A stretch of 64,000 nucleotides of DNA from Carya illinoinensis (lineage: Eukaryota > Streptophyta > Magnoliopsida > Fagales > Juglandaceae): assembly GCF_018687715.1 (NCBI RefSeq), contig NC_056755.1, positions 35,607,001 through 35,671,000 on the forward strand, written 5' to 3'. A program made the position numbers and the translations under genes. Positions 58,815-64,000 of the stretch are shown here, piece after piece; the stretch's first letter is position 1, and each line of letters starts with the position of its first letter. The notes under the pieces are model-generated. The model was given only the letters and a program-made list of their open reading frames with translations, had not been told where the DNA came from and ran no database searches.

Positions 58815-59177
58815 TTCTGCTTCTTCACTGAGGGACAAGATCATTTCCCATTGTTTCAAACTCTTTACCTTGTTCTCTCTTTTTGGATGCACGCTAACAA
58901 AGCACATTAAGGGTTTGAGCAAATGAAGCAAATGTTGTGCTTCAGCATTTATCATATGTTGTTTGTTCCTTGCTCATATGCCTTCTAAAGGAGGTTTCTT
59001 GACATTCTTTTTCTCGTGGTGAAATTCCTCTAGAGATATAATACGTTTCTCTGAGCAAAGACTAAAGAGATATACTTTGTAGAACAGGAAGGAAACATAC
59101 CAAGTAGCAGTTTATGGAAACCATTTGGTCTATGCAATTTATTCATTTTCATTTTCATTGTCCTTCACAATGCTTTT

Positions 59178-59232
<55 letters not shown>

Positions 59233-59518
59233 TCTTGACATTTTGACATTCCAAATGGCCCAGTGGAATCCATGGAAAGGGGGAATATTCAAAATAGTTG
59301 AAACGTATTAATTAAAAAAGAATTATATTATAAATCATAGTACATTTTTTATTTGAGAGAGTAACTTCATTTTAGATATACTTTTATTTTCGGAATAATA
59401 TCATTTCATATACACAAATATGAAACAACATAACATTTTCGATTAAAGAAACGGGAACTCCGAAAACTATGGGGACGTGAGCGGCACAAACGAAGTCCGA
59501 GCCCCTCAACGTGTGCGT
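58815..59518. other. Derlin-1 3' region and profilin upstream region
   Basis: It holds the presumed Derlin-1 3' UTR, then intergenic DNA with a 47-base T run at 59181-59227. No other gene is visible. Confidence 0.6.
59181..59227. repeat. Poly(T) run
   Basis: A T run of 47 bases lies in the region upstream of profilin. Confidence 0.95.
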
Positions 59519-59529
59519 GTATATATATG
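59519..59529 (+). promoter_or_regulatory. TATA box of profilin
   Basis: The sequence gtatatatatg lies about 90 bp before the ATG at 59613, at a good distance for a start site near 59550. Confidence 0.6.
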
Positions 59530-59612
59530 TCAAAGAAGAGAAACAAAGAAACTGCACCACCGCAACACACACACAAGAGAGAAGAAGAAGATCGAGAGAG
59601 AGACAGAGGAAA

Positions 59613-61707
59613 ATGTCGTGGCAAACTTACGTGGATGAGCATCTGATGTGCGATATTGATGGGCAGGGCCAGGGCCAGCACCTCGCTGCCGCTGCTATCG
59701 TCGGCCACGATGGCTCTGTCTGGGCTCAGAACTCTTCATTCCCCCAGGTCTCTCTTTTGTTATTCATTTTTTGTGCTTGATTATTGTTTGATCGGAACTG
59801 GGTTAGGTTTGGATTTCCTTCTTGTTTTTAATTGGATTTGATCCAATCTGGCTGCTCTGCTGCATATCGAGACTGGTGATTACTACGTGTTTTGCATTTT
59901 TTTTTTCAGGCTTTGATCGTGGGTTCATTGATTAATATGAACGTGGTTTCTTTCTTTCTTCTGCCATTTGATCCGTTTTATTTGTGCCATCTCCGATCCA
60001 TTCGTTAGTGATGGTTAATTGCATGCTCTGTTTTTTTCGTTTGTAATTGATATTTTCATTAGATTTTATTGGAAAGCTCGTTTGGATGGTCCTTTTGCAT
60101 CCGTTTGTGTGAGTTTCCATCAATTATTTATTTCTTCATTTGTTTTTTCTTGGTTTTGTCATTTGGATAAGTTAAACTTTAATGTTATCCATGGAAAGAA
60201 CAACAAAAAAATGTGCTCTTTCTATGCATTAATTATTCACTTTGAATAAGTTCTGATCCGACCTATCAAAAACTTCTGATCCGTTTCATGTTTGTCTCGG
60301 TTGTTTATTTCCAGTTTAAGCCTCAGGAGATTACTGATATCTTGAAGGATTTTGATGAACCGGGTCATCTTGCTCCCACGGGCTTACACCTTGGGGGCAC
60401 TAAATACATGGTAATCCAGGGAGAGCCTGGAGCTGTCATCCGTGGAAAGAAGGTGATAATACGCAGCTATATATGTACTTGAGAAATGCTATTTTGCCCA
60501 CTTACTTTGACACCTCATGCATTTTGATTTCTTTATTAACTTTTTTTTACTTAATGATTAAGGAAGTGATTATTAGTGTATTGGTATTTTTTTTATATTT
60601 TTAAAAAATGTTTTAGAATGATAAAAAAAAATATAAATAAAAAAATTGAAAAAAAATGATTGGATGATTTTACACTAGCGGGTAAGATGGAGCAGTTATG
60701 GGCAGGCGGTAAAGTGGCGGGACTCTATATACTTCTATCTCTTCTGGGATTAATTCTTTGAGTATTGTCAAACGCTTTGGTACCAAGCTCTTTTGAGTTG
60801 ATGCAAACCAAAAAAAAAAAAAAAGAAAGAAAGAAAAACTTCGATCTTAATGAATATTTTTAAATTGAAATTTTATTTGCAGACTGGTGTAGAGGGCACT
60901 TTCCACGCCACTGACATAGCATAATTTGGTTTGCAATTGTAATTTAAAAATTTAAATCTTACGAATCAAATTTTGCCAAGTCAACAGTGTAGATTGTGTG
61001 TCCTCCGCTCTGGCATACACACTGGCTTGCAATTAGAAGAACTTAGGCAATTTCATTCATGGCTGGGCTGTCTCTCCCAATGTAAAAATGCCCGGTTTCT
61101 TTTGAATCCAGGATGTACTTTGTTGCAAACACGCTCACGGAGGATTTGGACTAAAATAAACACCCCCTCACAAACCAAAAAGAAGCCTCAGACCTAAAAA
61201 TTTTTTAGGAATTATAATGTTCCGTGTTTTTTTAAAAATATAATTTTTTAAAAGGGGGATTGAAGGTATTGGTCCTTGATTCCCAGGAATCCCTCGTAAC
61301 AGAGGGCACAAATGCCATTTGGCTGCAAGGCCATTGAATTCTTAAATATCATTGCATAGTTTAAGGGGGTGTTTGATGAATGGGGATGGGTGATTTAGAT
61401 CAAATGTGGTTCAGTAGCCTCATTCTGTTTCTGCATAATCTTCATAAATATTTAGAGTTTTCGTCTTTGTTAACCACTTTTGAGTGGTCTTTGTTTTATG
61501 TGCATATTCTTTTCTTTTCTTTTCTTTTCTTTTCTTTTTTTCATTGAAAGCCCTTCTGTATTGTGTTGGTAGGGATCTGGAGGTATCACCATAAAAAAGA
61601 CTGGCCAAGCTCTAGTTTTTGGCATCTATGAAGAACCTGTGACACCAGGACAGTGCAACATGGTTGTTGAGAGGCTGGGGGATTACCTTATTGAGCAGGG
61701 TCTGTAG
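59613..61707 (+). CDS. PRF: Profilin, three exons
   Basis: Profilin binds actin monomers, poly-proline proteins and phosphoinositides in the cytosol and controls actin filament growth; plant profilins are also well-known pan-allergens. Exons: 59613-59747 (45 codons), 60315-60452 (46 codons) and 61573-61707 (44 codons plus TAG). Introns are GT-AG and all lie in phase 0, the standard plant profilin structure. The protein is 135 residues. The N-terminus [17 protein letters not shown] and the C-terminal helix [12 protein letters not shown] are typical, and the basic patch [15 protein letters not shown] spans the exon 2-3 junction. The loop near residues 17-22 reads GQGQGQ, one Gly-Gln longer than in most profilins I know, apparently from duplication of a gggcca unit in the DNA. 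The gene looks intact. Confidence 0.97.
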
Positions 61708-62525
61708 GCCAAGGTCAATCATCATTTGAGTGCTTCTTTTGGGGTTCAAATTTTTTTCTATTTTCTTTTCTTCGCTTTTGATTTCGGTTCTGGGTTTGCA
61801 TCTTCATTGAAATCCTAAAATTGGCGGTGAAGTCATTGCAGACAATAACCGTGTGAGAACTAAGACATTTGTTTTGTGTTAAGGTTGTTTGAATTGCACT
61901 ACCTTTATATTCTATAGATATTCTATAGATTTTGTGTAATCCTGCTGGATCTTTGTGGTCTTTCATCATCATCATTGTTCACAATTATGTTTTGAGTGGT
62001 CGTTTCTTTGATGAAATGAAGATTTATCGTAGTTATTCAGCATCTCAAAGTGTTTACAAAAGTAGTCATCGTTCCTAGTTGTTACAGAGAGTCGACAGAA
62101 CATGTTAACATCGCAACTTTTTTTTTTGGTTCCATTTTGATTGTTGGAGGCTTGGAGCTTAAGCGTTTTGGTTCTTCATATCAAGGATTTGTTATTGCCT
62201 AATTCCAACAATTTGCTGCCATAAGTTTGGATTCAACAAAACTCCTTACCATCGAATTGACATTTTCTGCACTGAGTAGTTTTCTCAAGTGCATATTCTC
62301 ATGCATGCGTTACTCACCTAGATTTTGGTACTTACCTTTTTCTGCTTTAAAAGTTAAAAAAGAATAAGAACTAAATCATTACTTTTTTCTATTCATTTTT
62401 TCTTGAGGAAGAGATTTTACTTTTGCAGGTTTTGCTTTATCTTAAAAAATATCCTAAGCTTTAGGACACCTTTGTCGCTTTTACTTTTGAAAGAAAAAAA
62501 AAAAAAAAAAAAAAAAAAGAAAAAA
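61708..62525. other. Profilin 3' UTR and downstream DNA
   Basis: No further gene is visible. A stretch at about 61900-61960 is probable 3' UTR (tgtgtaatcctgctgg). An A run of about 27 bases lies at 62492-62518. Confidence 0.5.
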
Positions 62526-62532
62526 ACATGAA

Positions 62533-62926
62533 GGTGCCGTTTGATTACATAGATGAAAAAAAGTGAGATAAAAAATTTATAAATAATAGTGAGATAATTT
62601 GTTAATAGTAGTAAAATAATTTAAGTAAAGATTTTGATAGGAATTTTGAAAATGAGAGTGAAAAAATTGAATAAAAAAATTAGAAGTTAAAAGACAGTTA
62701 GAATATAATTTTGTAATATTATTTTTATTTTGAAATTTAAAAAAATTAAATTATTCTTTCCGTTTTGTTTGAAAGTTTGGAAAAGTTGTAATGATTAGAT
62801 AATGATTAAAAAAAAGTTTAAAATTTGAAAATTTAAAATTGAAAATCGTTTGTGATTGAATGGTGTTGAATGTTAAGATGAGATGATATAAGATGATTTT
62901 AAAGGTTTGTGACACTAAATCAGGCC
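62533..62926. mobile_element. Probable MITE
   Basis: The ends ggtgccgtttgattacatag and ctaaatcaggcc are a weak inverted pair. The interior is AT-rich with gtgagataa and atgagatgatataagatg motifs seen in many dicot MITEs of this style. No ORF and no clear target duplication. Confidence 0.4.
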
Positions 62927-63768
62927 TGAGATTGAAGTTTTTATAATACGTGCAGACGTTTGGTATTCCTTATCAAATGTGTGTTAAGAATATAATATAA
63001 ATAATTAAATCTATATTTATTTATCAATAAACTTTTAGAACGAGTGGTAATTTTACGTAATAGAGATATTGTACTCACATTTAATCAAATATTCTGCATG
63101 TTAATTCGTCTAGCCCACATATATAGTGTTAAGAATATAATAACATGTTCACCATTCTCTCACCAAGATTTAATTAAGAAAAATGCTTGTGTCACCAAGA
63201 CATTCTCCTGAGATATTTTATTGATTTTTTTTATTTAATGATTAAATAAGTATTTTTTTAATAATGTTGTAATTCTTTTTAAATGTTGAAGGGTATAAAA
63301 AAATATATGACAAAAAGACAATGGTCTTCTCGATGAATTTACTCGTGCTACACTCATCAAAGATGTACAATTCTTTAATTAAATATAATAAGATATCCAA
63401 TAAAATCTAAACTTGTCCAAACTAAAACTCTTTTGAGAACGTTGGAGGGACCCTCTCCCATATGAGTGACAAGCTCTATTTGACGTATCCTCCTTTTGCA
63501 GGTGCTTCGAAATGGAATTGAGGCCTTGCAATCTATGAATTTTGCTATTCATTATCTTTGTAAATCACATATTATATTTTTTTAAAATATTTTTTGGTTT
63601 TATTTTTCCTAAAATAATTAAGTTCTACTCATCATCTATACATTACACATTTGGTAAGAGAAAAAAATAAAAAATTATATACAATATGAGATTTGTGAAA
63701 GAGTAATTCTACGGATCTGCAACTGTAGCAATTGCAAACACTGTACACCATACATGGTGTCTTTTTGT

Positions 63769-63824
<56 letters not shown>

Positions 63825-64000
63825 CAAAACGTTCGTTTTTTGAAAATAGAGGTCGGTGTATTTTTTGCATGCATTTCAAATTCCTCCCGCGAAACCCTCC
63901 CTCGCCCGTGCATCACCTTCCTCCTCCCAAGGCCATCGGCAATGCCGTCTCTTTGCCTAGCGACATCGAGCAAGGCTACTTCATATGTACAGAGCTGCCA
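62927..64000. other. AT-rich intergenic DNA to the window end
   Basis: No gene is recognised. A T run of about 50 bases lies at 63769-63819. The GC-richer last 130 bp (from about 63880) could be the edge of a gene that lies outside the window, but the visible part is too short to say. Confidence 0.4.

Noticed and set aside
58467..58955. 162-codon minus-strand frame over the Derlin-1 last exon
   Set aside because: The plus strand carries the conserved Derlin C-terminus with correct splicing. The minus frame is a shadow.
63880..64000. Possible gene start at the window end
   Set aside because: GC content rises, but fewer than 130 bases are visible and no frame or motif is recognisable.

Overview
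This window is nuclear DNA of a flowering plant, most likely a woody eudicot. The evidence is spliced genes with plant-type products (Derlin-1, profilin, an LRR cell-wall-type protein), AT-rich intergenic DNA, and many plant transposon families (Ty1/copia, hAT, PIF/Harbinger, CACTA, L1-type LINE, TRIM). The overall look suggests a rosid such as a member of the Fagales, but nothing here proves that. There is no bacterial content, no CRISPR array, and no tRNA or rRNA gene that I can recognise.

Layout. Positions 1-2000 are AT-rich DNA with a probable TRIM element (683-1125). Positions 2199-3440 hold an apparently intact, intronless secreted leucine-rich-repeat gene. Positions 3.9-4.4 kb hold two small foldback or MITE elements. 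Positions 5735-10508 are a decayed short-LTR Ty1/copia retrotransposon. Positions 11-15 kb hold two non-autonomous hAT-like elements and a pseudogene of a PIF/Harbinger (ALP1-like) nuclease. Positions 16.0-26.1 kb are a nest of up to four layers. A possible old hAT-like shell holds a MITE; the MITE is split by a 9.3-kb hAT element with a perfect 8-bp target duplication; and that element is itself split by a 2-kb solo LTR with a perfect 5-bp duplication. The hAT carries an almost complete transposase gene on the minus strand with a single in-frame stop near its start. Positions 26.15-27.97 kb are a 5'-truncated LINE, followed at 28.7-30.0 kb by a tandem array of units of about 240 bp.

Positions 30612-39251 are a structurally complete Ty1/copia element with 1.3-kb LTRs and a perfect 5-bp duplication. 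Its polyprotein is broken, a 128-bp CACTA-type foldback MITE sits inside the reverse transcriptase region, and it carries an antisense coiled-coil ORF with its own TATA box. Positions 40.9-53.5 kb are an old plus-strand LINE split by a younger, near full-length minus-strand LINE (43240-50597, 11-bp duplication) and, in its RNase H region, by a Harbinger-type MITE (TTA duplication).

The right-hand end (53.8-61.7 kb) is genic. A seven-exon Derlin-1 gene (ER-associated degradation) has another Harbinger-type MITE in intron 2, and a three-exon profilin gene (actin monomer binding) follows. Both read intact through every splice junction. The last 2.3 kb is AT-rich intergenic DNA with a probable MITE and long homopolymers.

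The three host genes are unrelated in function and share only position. Most of the rest is a record of transposition that can be ordered in time from the target duplications and nesting. The most unusual item is the antisense accessory ORF in the larger copia element.
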